Shown in pieces: positions 20,636 to 33,005 of a stretch of 64,000 nucleotides of DNA. Position 1 is the first letter of the stretch; each line of letters begins with the position of its first letter. The notes beneath the pieces are model-generated. The model was not told the DNA's origin. It saw only the letters and a list, made by a program, of their open reading frames with translations, and made no database searches. The position numbers were made by a program, and so were the translations under genes. Origin of the DNA: Dugong dugon (taxonomy: Eukaryota > Chordata > Mammalia > Sirenia > Dugongidae); the NCBI GenBank assembly GCA_030035585.1, contig CM057469.1:22686501-22750500 (forward strand). Reading direction: 5' to 3'.

Positions 20636-20985
20636 TGGAAAACAAAAGTAAAGAAAAACAGAAATCTTGAAAGCAGCCACTGAAAAAAGATGCATTAAAT
20701 ACATGGTAATATTGCTAGGAATGGCAGCTGACTTCTCCCCAGAGTGAATGGAGGCCAGAAGTCAATGGAACAGCATCTTTTAGTGCTGAAAGGAAAAACA
20801 AAACAAAATCTATCAACCTAAAATTCTATATTCAGTCAGTATGTATTTCAAAAATGAAGGTATTTGGAGATAAAGAAATGCTGAGACAACTTGTCATTAG
20901 CATACCTGCACTTAAATACTGAAGGATGCTCTTTAGATTGAAGGGGAAGGAAATTTATATCCTTCTAGTTGTTGTTTGAGCCCAT
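20636..20985 (+). mobile_element. L1/HAL1 ORF1-type relic
   Basis: Sense text typical of the end of an old L1 or HAL1 ORF1: TGGCAGCTGACTTCTCCCCA, ATCAACCTAAAATTCTATAT, CAAAAATGAAGGTATTTGGA and a GAAGGATGCTCTTTAGATTG end. It is interrupted by the RTE at about 20990. Confidence 0.6.
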
Positions 20986-20989
20986 TTCA

Positions 20990-22835
20990 ACAGTTATTGT
21001 TAGTTGTTAGGTGTGTTGAGTCCACTGACTCATAGGGACCTTATGTATAACAGAATGAAACATTGCATGGTCCCATGCCATCTTCACGATTGTTGGTGTA
21101 TTAGGACTGTGTTGATTGCCTTTCTTTAGAATCAACCTCATAGAGAGATTCTCTCGTTTGCACTGACCCTTTGCTTTACAAAACATGTACCTTTTCTAGA
21201 GACCTTCCTGATGACATGTCCAGAGTAAGTAAGCTGAAGTCTTGCCGTCCTTGCTTCTAAGGAGCTTTCTGATTGTATTTCTTCTAAGGCTGGTTTGTTC
21301 ATTCTTTTGGCAGTCCATGTATATTCAATACTCTTCACCAACACCACAGTTCAAATGCATCAGTTCTTTGGTCTTCCTTTTTTATCATCTAGTTTTTGCA
21401 TGCATATGAGGCAATTAAAAATACTATGGCTTGGGTCAGGTGCACGTTAGTGTTCAGAGGGACATTTTTGATTTTTAACGCTTTCAAGAGGTCTTTTCCA
21501 GCAGATTTGCCCAGTGCAATACATTGTTTTATTTCTTGACTGCCGCTTCCATGCTTCCATGGACATTGATTATTGATCCAAGAAGAATGAAATTCTTGAC
21601 AACTTCAGTGTTTTTTTTGCCATTTATCATGATGTTTATTGATCTAGTTGTGAGTATTTTCATTTTCTTTATGTCCAAGTGTAATCCGTATTGAAGGCTG
21701 TTGTCATTTACCTTCGTCAGTAAGTGCTTCAGGTTGTCTTCATTTTCGGCAAGCAAGGTTGTGTCATCTGCATATCTAAGGTTGTCAGTGAGGCTTCCTC
21801 CAGTCCTGATGCTGCATTCTTTTTTTCAGATAGTCTTGCTTCTCAAATTATTTTTTCAGCATACAGGTTGAATAACTAATAATAGTTGAATAACAACTCT
21901 GCCACACACCTACTCCAATTCTGAGCCATGCAATTTCCCCTTGTTCTGTTCAAATGACTGCCTCTTGATTCATGTACAGGTCCTTATGAGCACAATTAAG
22001 TGTTCTGGAATTCCCATTCTTCATAATATTATCCACATTTTGTTATGATCCACACAGCCGAATGCCTTTGTATAGTCAATAAAACAAGTAAACATCTTTC
22101 CAATTTTCTCTGCTTTTGGCCAAGATCCATGTGACATCGGCAATGTTATCCCTCATTCCGTGTCCTCTTCTGAATCTAGCTTGAACTTTTGGCAGTTTCC
22201 TGTCACTGTACAGTTTCAATTGTTTTTTAATTATCTTCAGCAAAATTTTTCTAGTTTGTGATATTAATAATATTGTTTGAGAATTTTCACATTTTGTTTG
22301 ACTGTGTTTCTTTGGAATGAGCACAAAAATGGATCTCTTCCAGTTGCTTGGCTAGGTAGGTATCTTCCAAATTTCTTTGCATAGATGAGTAAACACTTCC
22401 AGCATTGTATCTGTTTTTTGGAGCATCTCAGTTGTTATTCTTTCAATTCCTGGAGCCATGTTTTTTACCAACTAACGCCGTCACTGCAGCTTGAACTTTT
22501 TCCTTTAATGCAAGCAGCTCAGTTCTTGATCATATGCTACTTCCTGAAATGATTTAATGTTGACCAATTATTTTTGGGATGGTGACTGTATATTGTTTTC
22601 TTTTGTTGCTTCTTCGTCATTCATTTTTTTACCTATAGAAACCTTTAGCACTGAAACTCGAGGCTTGGATTTTCTCTTCAGTTCTTTCAGCTTGAGAAAT
22701 GCCGATAGTGTTCTTTTCTTTCGGATTTTTATCCCCAGGTCTTTGCACATTTCATCGTAATACTTTATTGTATCTTCTTCAGCTGCCTTTTGAAATCTTC
22801 TGTTCATCTCTTTATTTCAAGCATTTCTTGGTTCA
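20990..22835 (-). mobile_element. RTE-clade LINE, 1.8 kb, the longest copy in the window
   Basis: Antisense. It begins with the 3' terminus (TTGTTAGTTGTTAGGTGTGT) and extends through the 3' UTR, the reverse transcriptase and into the linker upstream of it. It is 5'-truncated near 22835, so the endonuclease is absent. Decay is heavy, with many frameshifts. Confidence 0.88.
21529..22324 (-). pseudogene. RTE reverse-transcriptase remnant
   Basis: Two frames on the minus strand align to consecutive parts of the RTE polymerase. 22076-22324 has the fingers/palm segment (IPKKHSQTKCENSQTILLIS, then QARFRRGHGMRDNIADVTWI), with the usual GFRRGRGTRD-like block. 21529-21756 holds the C-terminal palm/thumb part (NEDNLKHLL near the start, ending NFILLGSIINVHG, the FxYLGSxI-type motif). 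A frame break separates them, and the text between contains the degraded catalytic YADD region (plus-strand CATCTGCATATCTAAG near 21766). Non-functional. Confidence 0.78.
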
Positions 22836-23096
22836 GTATTGAAGCATCAGTGTATTTCCCTAAGTCTGATTTATCATCTAGAAATACAAGTGGAAAAAGA
22901 TAGGTAAGTTGAGTGAAGTCCTATTCCTTTCTGCGGTCAAGACTCACTTTCACGCAAAAGCTGTGGCCTACCTATCCTTCTTGATATTTCAGGGACATCA
23001 ATTTTTGTTCTTCTCTGAGGTACCCCACCCAGTTTTCATCCCCACCCACCACCACATACACTCAGACATTTTCTAAGGAAAAAACAAACCTGTATA
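22836..23096. other. No gene; short unique stretch
   Basis: Non-repetitive-looking DNA between the RTE and the next AfroSINE. Nothing supported. Confidence 0.4.
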
Positions 23097-23259
23097 ACAA
23101 CAACCAAAAAAAACCCCAAACTTGTTGCCGTCGAGCTGATTCTTACAGCGACTATAGGACAGAGTAGAACTGCCCCACAGGGTTTGTAAGGAGTGGCTGG
23201 TGGATTCGAACTGCCAACCTTTTGGTTAGCAACCAAGCTCTTAGCCACTGTGTCATCAG
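23097..23259 (-). mobile_element. AfroSINE, complete, 13-bp target duplication
   Basis: Antisense copy (plus strand TTGTTGCCGTCGAGCTGATT, GGACAGAGTAGAACTGCCCC, TGGATTCGAACTGCCAACCT). Perfect flanking repeat ACAAACCTGTATA at 23084-23096 and 23260-23272. Confidence 0.95.
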
Positions 23260-23272
23260 ACAAACCTGTATA

Positions 23273-25536
23273 GGTCAGTCTAAATACTTGGAAAGGGAAT
23301 TTTGTTCTAGAACCAATCTGCAGGCATTTAATTCTGCCCACCACAGAAGAGCTCCTTTACATTATTATGCTCTTTTTATTTTTAGCTTCTAACACCTCTG
23401 CACCTAGAAAAATCTCTGCTATACATTTATATATTTTAAAGTCCATCTGAGAAAATGTTCTCTGAGTAATGAGATAGTCAGACTCCAAGGCAAAGTCAAG
23501 TGTTTATTTCTTGCAGTAGAAATTTTCTCTGCTGGATATTCCAACATGACAGAGATTTCAGGTTCTTGCCTTTCAACTAAAAAAGAGAAGGCGTCTGTGT
23601 TCATTCATTTCTATTTGTTGTTTAGTAGGCATATAAAACATGATCTGGCAAAAACAGAACTCTTGTTTTTTTCCCCTCACCCAATTCCCCTAATTTCTAC
23701 TATCCCTCTGTACACCATCTCGTTAAATGGCGAACCAGTGACCTATTTGCTCAAGTAGAAATCAAGGTGTCTTCCTTGATTCATCCCTTTTCCTTAACCC
23801 TTCCCTTCCTCTCCTCCTTCTAAGCCATTAACTATAGTTTTGTTGATTCCACCTCCAAAATACATTTCAAATCCATTTATTTCTCTCTTCCTTAGCCAGG
23901 TGACCCAGTGATTGTTGCAGTAATCTTTTAACTGGTGTCTTTACTTCCGTTCATGTACTCCCTAGAAGTCAGAGTAATAATTTTGAAAATGCAAATTAAA
24001 TCATGTCACTTTTCTGCTAAAAACCTGCAAAGATTTCCCACTGCACTTAGAATGACATCCAGATTCCTTACTATCACTTATAAAATCTTACACGATGAAG
24101 GAAGAAGAATCCTCAATTCTTGGTGACTTACAAAAGGGAAGAGAGTATCAAGATGGAGCTATGCTTTATGAAAGTGTTTAACATAATCCAGCTAACATTC
24201 ATCAGCTCTGCTTCTTCAGTATAGGTTCTAGATATGGGCTTATGGTTAAGTCACCTTCTATAGGATGAAGGGAAATCCAGGCCAGTGTAACGGGATATTT
24301 TGGGAATTGGATGTGGGAGAGGAATAAGCAAAAGAAAAATGGGAGAATGAGAGTAGCAAACGCTTTACAGATGTTCAGAAAAGAAATTTCAAAAAGTATA
24401 CATATCATTATTTGTAAGAAAACAAAACGGATTACATTGACCCTGGGTTGCTGCTTCTCAGGTAGTAGTCATGTAAAAGAGTAGGCCTCATAGAAACATG
24501 GCCTGTGGGGTTCTGCTCAATGGGCATGGGCATGTGTGTACATTCACCCAGTATCTGAGTTGTTGGTAGTAAAGTCTGGAGTGCCGGGATCTTTTCGGCC
24601 TCATGCACACCTTAAGGGTGAAGAGAGCCCATTAAGTCCACCAAACCCACAGAGTTGCTTTAGTAAGCTCTGCCTGCTATTCCATTAAATCTCCAGGCAC
24701 CCTGAGGAGGCAGAGGGGTGAAGGCCAAAGCAGCCACCTTGGAAAATGTACAGTTCCACAGATGTGTGCTGTGGCCCTTAAGACCATGAAATATCAAGAT
24801 GAAAATGGAAAATAGCTCTGAACAATTTGTGCTTCAAGAAAATTTGAGCCAAATTTGTTTGCTTAGGTATTGCTAATTGTGTTTATTTGAAAAAGAAAAA
24901 ATACATAGCAACAGCTCTTACTTAGACCCAGAAGGCCGGAAGTGAGGCAGACTGTCAGAGAAGGACTGTTTCCTTTACCTGAATTGTCAGATGGAAAATT
25001 TCTCCTCCTGTTGGGTTAGTAAGTTTGTCTTGATTCCCCAAGTCTCTTTCTATGTCTATCACTGGAGAGAAGCAGGGGGTCTTACTGTGGAGGAACTGGG
25101 GGGAACCGAACAGACTTTTCTAGCTGATTAAAATGCTGGAATGGCAAGCCGAGGCTGTCCTCTTAATTAGCTCTGACCTCCTGAAGAGGGCAAATGGATT
25201 ATCTGTGATGAAGATGAAGCAATGATGGAAGCTTCTTAAAAGCATGCTGATAACTTTCCTGAAGCCCAGGAGGCCAGCACAAGTTCTTAGAGGAGCAGAA
25301 ATGGCTCAGGGAGCTTGGCAGTAACTTGTTTACCATAATTTTTACTCCAAATAATAGTATCTTATCTATATTTTTAATGTTTTTATAATTAGAAATACAC
25401 ACATACGTTTTTAGCAGGTGTGTGTTTCTTTTACATGGTTACTACCTTAGGAGCAGCAATCTAGTTTGAATATGATAAGTTTTGTTTTCCTACAAGTGAT
25501 GTGTGTGTTACTGCTATTAATGTGTGTGTCACAATA
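23273..25536. other. No gene recognised; possible ancient LINE remnant at about 23900-24110
   Basis: The section around 24000-24110 (TCATGTCACTTTTCTGCTAA, TTTCCCACTGCACTTAGAAT) looks like a widespread old mammalian repeat, perhaps L2-class; this is a low-confidence match. The other ~2 kb shows short frames only, without domains. Confidence 0.4.
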
Positions 25537-25640
25537 TATGTTGTTATCAGGTTCTGTCAAGTCTGTTCCGACTCATATCGATTCGATGTACAACAGAAGG
25601 AAACGCTGCCTGGTGCTGCACCATCTCTGTCTCCTAATGT
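25537..25640 (-). mobile_element. RTE 3'-end stub
   Basis: Plus-strand TTGTTATCAGGTTCTGTCAA and TGTACAACAGAAGGAAACGC. Only about 100 bases of the 3' terminus survive, a strongly 5'-truncated insertion. Confidence 0.75.
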
Positions 25641-25839
25641 TAGTGACTGTATTTAACAAACTCTCTAGCTACGTTAGAATTTTCTGTTACCTAAGTCCAA
25701 TACTGGTTAGAAGTATATAGCTCTAAGGGAAGCATCACTTCTCCTGTTGACAGGGGGAATAAATTGTAGGATCATTTAACTGAGTTATTAAAGGCAACGC
25801 ATGTCACATTTCCCATGCTCCCCAGGTGTCCATCCAGGC

Positions 25840-26010
25840 ACTTCCCTGGTGTCAGTGGCTCAGGTGACTCAGCTGTCTGCAACACTTTAGTTTCAGTTTT
25901 TCCTGGACACCGAGTCAGTCATTTCACCTTTCTGGGCCTTGTGTTCATCCTCTGTGAACTGACGAGATTGGACAGTTTGACCTCCCAGGATCCTTGAGAT
26001 ACTAAGAGTG
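25840..26010 (+). mobile_element. MIR SINE fragment
   Basis: Sense core and 3' part: CAGTCATTTCACCTTTCTGG, GTTCATCCTCTGTGAACTGA, then GACCTCCCAGGATCC. Matches the MIR order of 'cacttaacctctctg...tcatctgtaaaatg'. Confidence 0.6.
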
Positions 26011-26249
26011 GCTGTTTCTGTGATGTTTTTCTGATTCCTCCAATCATGGGACCCCTGCTCACTGTTCATTTACTATCCATAAGCCACTTTGTTTTTAGCT
26101 AGAAAAAGTGACTTTATGGTCTTCACTTTTGTTACATATATGCTAAAATTGCCAACAGTGTAATAATTGATGACTTACAAGTTCTTTAAGTGTTTTCTAT
26201 CTTCTCTGGGATACAAGACAACAGATGGAATTATAAGATATACTTATTT

Positions 26250-26352
26250 ATAGATTGCTGGGCCCCACCTCTAGAATTTCTGACTCATCAGGTCTGGGCT
26301 AGGGCAGAGAATTTGTGTTTCTGAAAAATTCCCCTTGCTGATGGTGTTGGTC
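26250..26352 (+). mobile_element. MER5A-like hAT-Charlie fragment
   Basis: GATTGCTGGGCCCCACCTCT, AATTTCTGACTCATCAGGTC, GAGAATTTGTGTTTCTGAAA and the GATGGTGTTGGTCTGG end follow the MER5A consensus order. Terminal repeats are incomplete. Confidence 0.75.
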
Positions 26353-27419
26353 TGGAGGGGCAAAAGGAGTGGCAAGTAAAAAGAGAAAGAGACACATAGA
26401 CCATGGCATGTTTGGGGGATTACAGATAGTTCCATTGACTGGAGCATAGGTCACAAGGTGAACACATGACAGTAAGAGACAGATTATGGAGAGCCATAAA
26501 AAGGAGACTGAAATGTTTGGACTTTACCTTGAAAGGCTACTGGGAGAAGGTGTTGGAGGAGGGACACAATCAGATATGCAAATTACAAAGATCATTCTGA
26601 TTGATTGCTGGGTGGAGAACATTCTGTATGGAGGCAGGTCAGTAGATGCAGTCATCTAGATTAGGACAGGAGAGGTGAATGGCTTGAAACCAGTATAGTG
26701 GCAGTGAAGATTAAGAGTTAGAGAGAGTCAAGAGATATTTAGAGACTTAATGGCCAATTAGATAGGGAAGGAAGATTTAAAAAAATGTATTATATCAAAT
26801 CTCAAAAAAATCTATCCAATGTTCATCAGGCTCTTTAGTGTCTCATTATCTCTATCTGTCCATCTTTAAGGTATTACATATACATAAATTCACTTTATGA
26901 AATTAAATTTATTTTCTCATATTGTTTCTTCTTGGATAATTCAGTAGATTTAGTGGAATGGATTAGAGAGGGAGTTAGTAAATTTGCCATACGATAAAAT
27001 GGTATTTATTAAAATTCTATGGGTAACTGTGTATGTCCTAAAGTTGTCATTGAGGTCTGCCTGTTTTGATAGAAATGTATTCAGAAGATTAAAGAACCTA
27101 CTGCAGCAGCTTTGATATTGTGGACTTTTTTATTTTATCACTCTAGTTGGTAAAGTTTCCAGTTTTGAAACGCATAACTCTTTTCCAGTGATAAGAGCCT
27201 CTGATTTCAAGCAGCTGGTCCCAGATGGTGGGTTGATGGCAAGGCCGTGAAATATTCAAGAAAACCTACCGGTATAAGATCACAGAATCTCCAAGCAGAA
27301 ATTATAGCCACTACTGTTTCCTTTTCTTCCTTCTCCTCCTCGAACCTCTGAACACACACACACATACAGGTCTTATAGAAGCCCGTGTAGGCTGGTGTAC
27401 AATCCCCACATGGCTCCTT
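26353..27419. other. No gene; probable unnamed old repeat at 26395-26760
   Basis: AGCCATAAAAAGGAGACTGA, GGACTTTACCTTGAAAGGCT and AAGATCATTCTGATTGATTG are in the order of a common old mammalian repeat whose family I cannot name with certainty. 26760-27419 shows nothing. Confidence 0.4.
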
Positions 27420-27640
27420 CTCTTGGCACATAGCACCTGCTCTTCTCTCATGGCACTCTTCATGCTGTGTTGTCTTTTTCTCTAAGTGCATTTTCCTCCT
27501 GACCTGACCTGACCTGTGAGGCTCTTGAGGGAAGGACCTGTGCACTTCTCGTTTTCAGGAGCCAGCTACTTAGCATCATGTCTGGCCTAAACATATACTG
27601 GGCACATGCTGAGTGGTTGAAGGAAAATATTCTTCCAGTG
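27420..27640 (+). mobile_element. L2 3'-end fragment
   Basis: CTGTGAGGCTCTTGAGGGAA, GACCTGTGCACTTCTCGTTT, then AGCATCATGTCTGGCC and a 'tgctgagtggttgaagga' end. This is the order of the L2 3' terminus. A small GACCT x3 run lies at 27500-27514. Confidence 0.55.
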
Positions 27641-28039
27641 ATGCTGTTAAGAGAGAGGAGCCCAGTGTCCCTGGCAGAGGAAGTGCATTATCCCTCAGCT
27701 GCTGGGGCTGTCTTGAGGGTCGGAGTTCTAAGCTCATGCACAGAGACTATTTCAGAATATCTGCAAAGCTCCTGGTAAATCTGGTCCTGCCTAAGCTGGT
27801 CAGAATTGTCAGAGGAGCCCAATAAAATTCTTTCTTTCCCAGAGGATTCTAGAACAGAGTACAAAGCTGCATTGATGTCTTTCCTGGCCCAGATTATCCT
27901 TGAACGGTGATGTCTGAAAGCTCTGTCATCTACTACCGTTTCCCCAAAGAAACTATTCAGAAATGCAGTACATAAAATAGATATAAGTGGAGCTGCTCTT
28001 GTTGGTGGGGCACACCCCACACCTTGCCTTTCCTGGTGG
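27641..28039. other. No gene recognised
   Basis: Open frames of 66-110 codons occur on both strands and overlap each other; none has a recognisable domain. Confidence 0.4.
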
Positions 28040-28155
28040 TGGTGGTTGCTAGTTGCTGTCCAGTCGGCTCCAACTCATGGCGACCTTATGTAGAACAGAA
28101 CATGATGTTGCCAGATTGTGCCCCGCTTTCATGATCACTGGTATGCGTGAGTCCA
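28040..28155 (-). mobile_element. RTE 3'-end stub
   Basis: Plus-strand TTGCTGTCCAGTCGGCTCCA, CATGGCGACCTTATGTAGAA and GTGAGTCCATTGT; the divergent 3' terminus of the RTE family. Confidence 0.65.
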
Positions 28156-29308
28156 TTGTCTCCTGGAGGAAACTTCATCAAATACCTAACAGAGTGTTTC
28201 TCAACTTTTTTTTTTTCATTTTTAATGATTTAAATTCCTTAATAAATCTTTCTTAATTTATCTTCTGTGTAGGCCTTCCTGCAAAGAAGATTTGGTGGAA
28301 TCTCAGTTTCTGTGGTTTATATTAGAAAAAAAATAAGTGTATGAAATATGCTTTTTAAATATACTTGCTCCTGTAGAGACTCCGATGGGGGCACCTAAGG
28401 AGACCCCAGCATTGTGGGCAGAGCTTGAAATGCACTGGTGTAGGTGTATGTGCACAGTGCCTTCAGCCAGGCAGGACTTAATCTAGGCAAGGGTGGGTGT
28501 GAGGTGGGACCTTAAATTTTATTTTTTCTCTCTAAATTATACTCTCTGTATATAGGTTAGTTTTAAATTAAATATTCTAGTCCAGAATTAAGAATTCTGT
28601 GGTCCAGAAGTAATGCTAGCTCTTAAATGTTTTAGGAATGTGGCAAAAATTTCTAAGTTCTTGTTTGTTATCCTGATAGTTGGGTTATTGGCCAACATTT
28701 TTTCTGTATTTTCTTTTCTGGTTTGCTTAGTCAGCCTTGACCCAGCACTTGTACTTTAATCACTTTCACCAGAGACCATTAACAAGTACTTGATGTACAT
28801 TTTCCTTGTCCTGCTCTCCAGGGGAAATCCTCCATAATGAACTAACATGGGCAAAGCAGAGCTTTGGGGAAGAAAGAAGATAGTTCTTCTTTGTAACATT
28901 ACCAGGGCATAGGTTTTATTCTTGTAAATTATATACACTGAAGATTAGAAGGACTTTTTTTTCAGACCCAAAAATTATGTTGATTCCTTGATCTATGAAA
29001 AGTTTTCTTCCTGTAATTTTTCTCTCTGCTCAAACTTATTTCCAAGTTTTAACCTGTGTCAGCTGCAAAATCAAACAAAACTCAAGTTGCTTCCTTAGTA
29101 AATGTAACTTGTATGTGATAGTAATACTGGAACCTTCTATTTGAGTTTGCTTGGCCCTAGAGTCTTCAAATTCTGTCATATCAAACCATGCTCAGTGCAC
29201 GTTTGACTTTGTGGCTTGGTGGCAGGTAATGTGCACCATTTAATAAGATAGGGGACCTTCATTATCTGTAACAAATGTATTTATAACCAATCTGTTTATA
29301 AATAAAAC
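28156..29308. other. No gene or clear repeat
   Basis: A/T-rich DNA with no ORF above about 60 codons that I can support. Confidence 0.45.
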
Positions 29309-29461
29309 AAACAACAACAACAAAAAAACAAACCCATTGCCGTCAAGTTGATTCCGATTCATAGCGACCCTGTAAGACAGAGTAGAACTGCCCCATAGAT
29401 TTCTATGGAGCATCTGGTGGATTCGAACTGCCAACCTTCTGGTTAGCAACTGATCTCTTAA
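29309..29461 (-). mobile_element. AfroSINE, head truncated
   Basis: Antisense: A-rich CAACAACAAC start, CATTGCCGTCAAGTTGATTC, GACAGAGTAGAACTGCCCCA, GATTCGAACTGCCAACCTTC. It ends in the tRNA-like head (GCAACTGATCTCTTA) without the last ~25 bases. Confidence 0.88.
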
Positions 29462-30324
29462 AATCAAGAAATAAATATGATACTATACTTGTGACAGAAG
29501 TCCTTACTTACTGTCAAACTATAAGGTGTTAACAAGAGAGATTAGCATCCTTGGGAGGTTTAACTGGGTTACTCAATATCTTGTAAATTTGCTTCATGGC
29601 TAGCTCTGCACACTGAGAAAAATAAAAACCCTGAATTGTGAAATTGCATATTATATAATATAATCTTCCTGAGTACATTTCACTTTTTATTTATTTCCAG
29701 ATGAAATACAAGGTGACTGGTCTCTTTTTCAGCTTTTACATGTGCACATTCATGCGCTAGCCCATTTGATTTACGATAGTCATGAATTAAGTTATTTAAT
29801 TATGTTTCTAAAGTGTCAGCAAGATACAATATAATTATGTTTGGAACATTTATTGTTTTGGCTGGTCAGCCTCCTTCCCCGCTTTCCAACAGCACCACAG
29901 GAGAAAAGCAAATCAAGGTGCTTGGCTTCAAACTAATAAAGCTGGAGGGTCTTCGAGGTTCCTTCCACTGGCTCATTCCTCTCACTGCTCCTTCCACCAG
30001 AGGCAGGTGCAAAACCCAGACTTGGCCAATCAGACCCTCTGTCCACGGGCTTAGAATCCTGAGCTCCCTGTCAGGATGCTTTGTGGCTGCAAGCAGGAGC
30101 TAGGCCAACTTTCCGTGGTTTAAGTAGTAGATACGTTATCTCATATAGCAAGAAGCCTGGAGGGGAACACTTGGGGCAGGAGGGGCTCATTGGTTCAGTA
30201 ATGTCAGAGGACTCTGGGACTTCATAACTTTCCCTTCAGCTTTCCTCAAAGGAGTGGCTTTTCACTGTTGAGTTTGTCATCTCGTGGTAACAAGATGGCT
30301 TCCCGAACTCCAAACCAGAAAATT
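29462..30324. other. No gene; possible old LTR piece at 30105-30290
   Basis: TGGTTTAAGTAGTAGATACG...ATCTCATATAGCAAGAAGCC has the look of an antisense mammalian LTR, but I could not assign it. The remainder is unassigned. Confidence 0.35.
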
Positions 30325-30528
30325 AAACCAGTTGCCATTGAGTTGGTTCTGACTCATGGTGACCCCATGTGTGCAGAGTAGAACTGAGCTCCATAGGCTT
30401 TTCAAGGCTGTGACCTTTTGGAAGCAGATTGCCAAGCCTTTCTTACAAGGCACCTCTGGGTGGGTTCAAACCACCAACCTTTCAGTGAATAGGAGAGGAC
30501 TCGACCACTTGAGCCACCCAGGGACTCC
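30325..30528 (-). mobile_element. AfroSINE, long subfamily
   Basis: Antisense with the long-form internal segment (TTGGAAGCAGATTGCCAAGC, AAGGCACCTCTGGGTGGGTT). The head complement ends GAGCCACCCAGGGACTCC. A short flanking repeat AACTCCA occurs near 30310 and 30534. Confidence 0.88.
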
Positions 30529-30599
30529 TCTCTAACTCCAGATTTCAGATATTCACACAGGAGTGTATAAAACAGATAGTGAGGGGGAACCAGGGAAGC

Positions 30600-30722
30600 C
30601 AGAAAATTCTTTCTCCTACTCCCTGTCCCTCCCTTTCTCCCTCTCACTTCATCTCTTCTCCCTTATCCCACTCTTCCTCCTTCCCTTCCTCCTCTGTTTC
30701 TCCTCCCTCTCTCCATCAGGGA
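30600..30722 (+). repeat. Polypyrimidine tract
   Basis: About 120 bases almost wholly C and T (TCCCTCCCTTTCTCCCTCTC and similar), a low-complexity run without longer structure. Confidence 0.8.
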
Positions 30723-30888
30723 GAAGAATACTCCTGAGTACCTTCAGCAGACTTCCCCTTAGGTCTCATTTCCCTATACTGGACCAAGGGAAGCTAGGAA
30801 AATGGATACCTTGCATTCTCAGTCACTCTCCTGGGAAGGAGATTTGACTTTCAAGGAATAAGGAGAGAGAGGACTGGCCAATGAAGGC

Positions 30889-30916
30889 AAAAAAAAAAAA
30901 AAAAAAAAAAAAAAAA
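30889..30916 (+). repeat. A28 homopolymer
   Basis: Twenty-eight uninterrupted A residues. No retroposon is recognised directly upstream, so I cannot say which transcript, if any, it terminated. Confidence 0.9.
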
Positions 30917-31164
30917 GTGTTGCACATTCAGAATGACAAAGGACAGTAAACACTGTGAAGTTTATTAATTCATTCCATTGGCTACAACAGCTTTAGCCCT
31001 GCAGTAGTTATTGCCATGAAACCATGGGAACCTTTTAGAGCTGCCTAGTCCTGCCTATTCCAAGCCTTTGATCACGTAAATTCCCAAAATTTAAAAATAT
31101 TTCCATGTTTGCTTATGTTAGTTTGCTTCTTACACTCAAAAGGACCATAACTGATTCAAAGAAT

Positions 31165-31350
31165 ACCAAACTGGAAGCCAGATTATCTGGGTTCTGACAT
31201 CAGCTCTGAGATTCAATATATTTATGCGACCTGGAATTAATCATGCCACCCCTCTGGATCTCAGCTTCTTTATCTGTGGAATCAAACTGTTTAAATACTT
31301 GAACTCTGTTGTCACTACCAGTTCTAAGATTTTGTGAGATCTATTATTAT
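31165..31350 (+). mobile_element. MIR SINE
   Basis: GGAAGCCAGATTATCTGGGT, CAGCTCTGAGATTC, ATCATGCCACCCCTCTGGAT, TCTTTATCTGTGGAATCAAA. Sense MIR covering head, core and part of the tail. Confidence 0.7.
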
Positions 31351-31549
31351 ATTCAATTATGAGCCTCTGTCTCTTGAATATCCATGGGATCATTGAATAA
31401 ATTTGCCTTTTTATGCTACATCAAAAAACAAACAGCTTATTAATGTCATGATGAATGAATTAGGATAGGAATTTGATTAAAAAATCTGAGAGGCCTCTTA
31501 AGGCCAAATTATATACCTAAAATATATATTAAAATTGTATAATACATGT

Positions 31550-32145
31550 GGAATAGAAATGAGAATCCAGGAATAAACTCATACATCTGTAGTCAAATGA
31601 TTTTCAATAAAGGTGCCAACTCCATTCAGTGGGGAAAGAATAGTCTCTTCAACAAATAGTTTTGGGTAAACTGAATCTCCACACAAAAAAGAATGAAGTT
31701 GGTTGCATACCTCACAGCATGTATGAAAATTAACTCAAAGTCGATCAAAGGCCTAAATATGAAAAACTAAAACCATAAAATGTTAATAACAAAATTTAGG
31801 AGTAATGTTTCAAGACCATATTTTTGACAATTGATTCTTAGATGTGACACCAGAAGCATAAACAACAAAAGAAAAAAATAGATAAATTGGACTTAATCAA
31901 AGTAAAAAACTTTTGTGCATCAGAGGATTTTATCAACAACCTACAAAATGGGAGAAAATATTTGGAAACTGTATATCTGATAAGAGTTTAATAAACAGAA
32001 TATATAAAGAAATACTCAACAACAGAAAGACAAACAACTCAATTTAAAAGTGGGCAAAGGACTTGAATAGTCATTTCTCCAAAGAAGATATACAAATGGC
32101 CAATAAGTGCATGAAAAGATGCTCAATGTCGTTAGTCATTTGTTT
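31550..32145 (+). mobile_element. Ancient L1 ORF2 fragment
   Basis: Decayed ORF2 text just upstream of the cysteine domain. Readable words are GGGGAAAGAATAGTCTCTTC (WGKNSLF), CTAAAACCATAAAATG and AAAGTGGGCAAAGGACTTGA. Many stops. It is cut at 32145 by the RTE in opposite orientation, and the rest of the L1 is not found downstream. Confidence 0.75.
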
Positions 32146-33003
32146 GTTATCAGGTGCCATCGAGTTGGCTCCGACTTATACTGATCTAATGTATAGCAGG
32201 GCAAAATGTTGTTTGGTCCTGCAGCACCCTCACAATCATTGCTATGTTTGAGCCCTTTATTGCAGCCACTGTGTCAAACTCTCACTTAGGGTCTCCCTCA
32301 TTTTCACTGACCCTCTACTTGTCAAGCATGATGTCTTTGTCCTGCGATTAGTCCCTCCTGATGGCATGTCCAAAGAAAGCAAGATGAAGTCTCACTACCC
32401 TCACTTCTAAGGAGAATTTTGGCTGTATTTCCTCCAAGACATATTTGTCCATTCTTCTGACAGTCGATGATGTATTCAGTATTCTTCACCAACACCACAA
32501 TTCAAATGCATCAGTTCTTGTTTGTCTTCCTTTTTCATTGTCTAGCTTTCACATGCATATGGGGCGATTGAAAATACCATGGCTTGGTTCAGGCACACCT
32601 TAGTCATCAAAGTGACATGTTAGCTTTTTAGAACTTCAAAGAGGTCTTTTGCCTCAGATTTACCTAATTCAATGTGTCATTTGATTTCTTGACTCCTGCT
32701 TCCACAGGCATTGATTATTGATCAAAGAAGAATGAAATCCTTGCCAACTCCAGTTTTTCACTGTTTGTCATGATGTTGCTGATTGGTCCAGTTGTAAGGA
32801 TTTTCATTTTCATTATGTTCAGGTGTATTCCATACTGAAGACTGTAGTTATTTTGTCTTCATCAGTAAGTACTTTAAGTTATCTTCACTTTCAGTAAGCA
32901 GAGTTATGTCATCTACTTATCTCAGGCTTTTAATGAGTCTTCCTCCAATCCTGATGCTTCATTCTTCATATAGTCCAACTTCTCAGATTATTTGTTCAAC
33001 ATA
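32146..33003 (-). mobile_element. RTE-clade LINE, 0.86 kb
   Basis: Antisense, from the 3' terminus (TTTGTTATCAGGTGCCATCG) through the 3' UTR into the C-terminal reverse-transcriptase region (plus-strand ATGTCATCTACTTATCTCAG near 32906 is the decayed YADD complement). It stops at ...TTTGTTCAACATA and meets Tigger1 at a TA. Confidence 0.88.
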
Positions 33004-33005
33004 TA

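Noticed and set aside
27207-27545. 112-codon minus-strand frame, Cys- and Glu-containing, as a possible exon or small gene
   Set aside because: Its upstream half overlaps text that follows the L2 3' end on the other strand. It has no domain, and no splice or promoter context.
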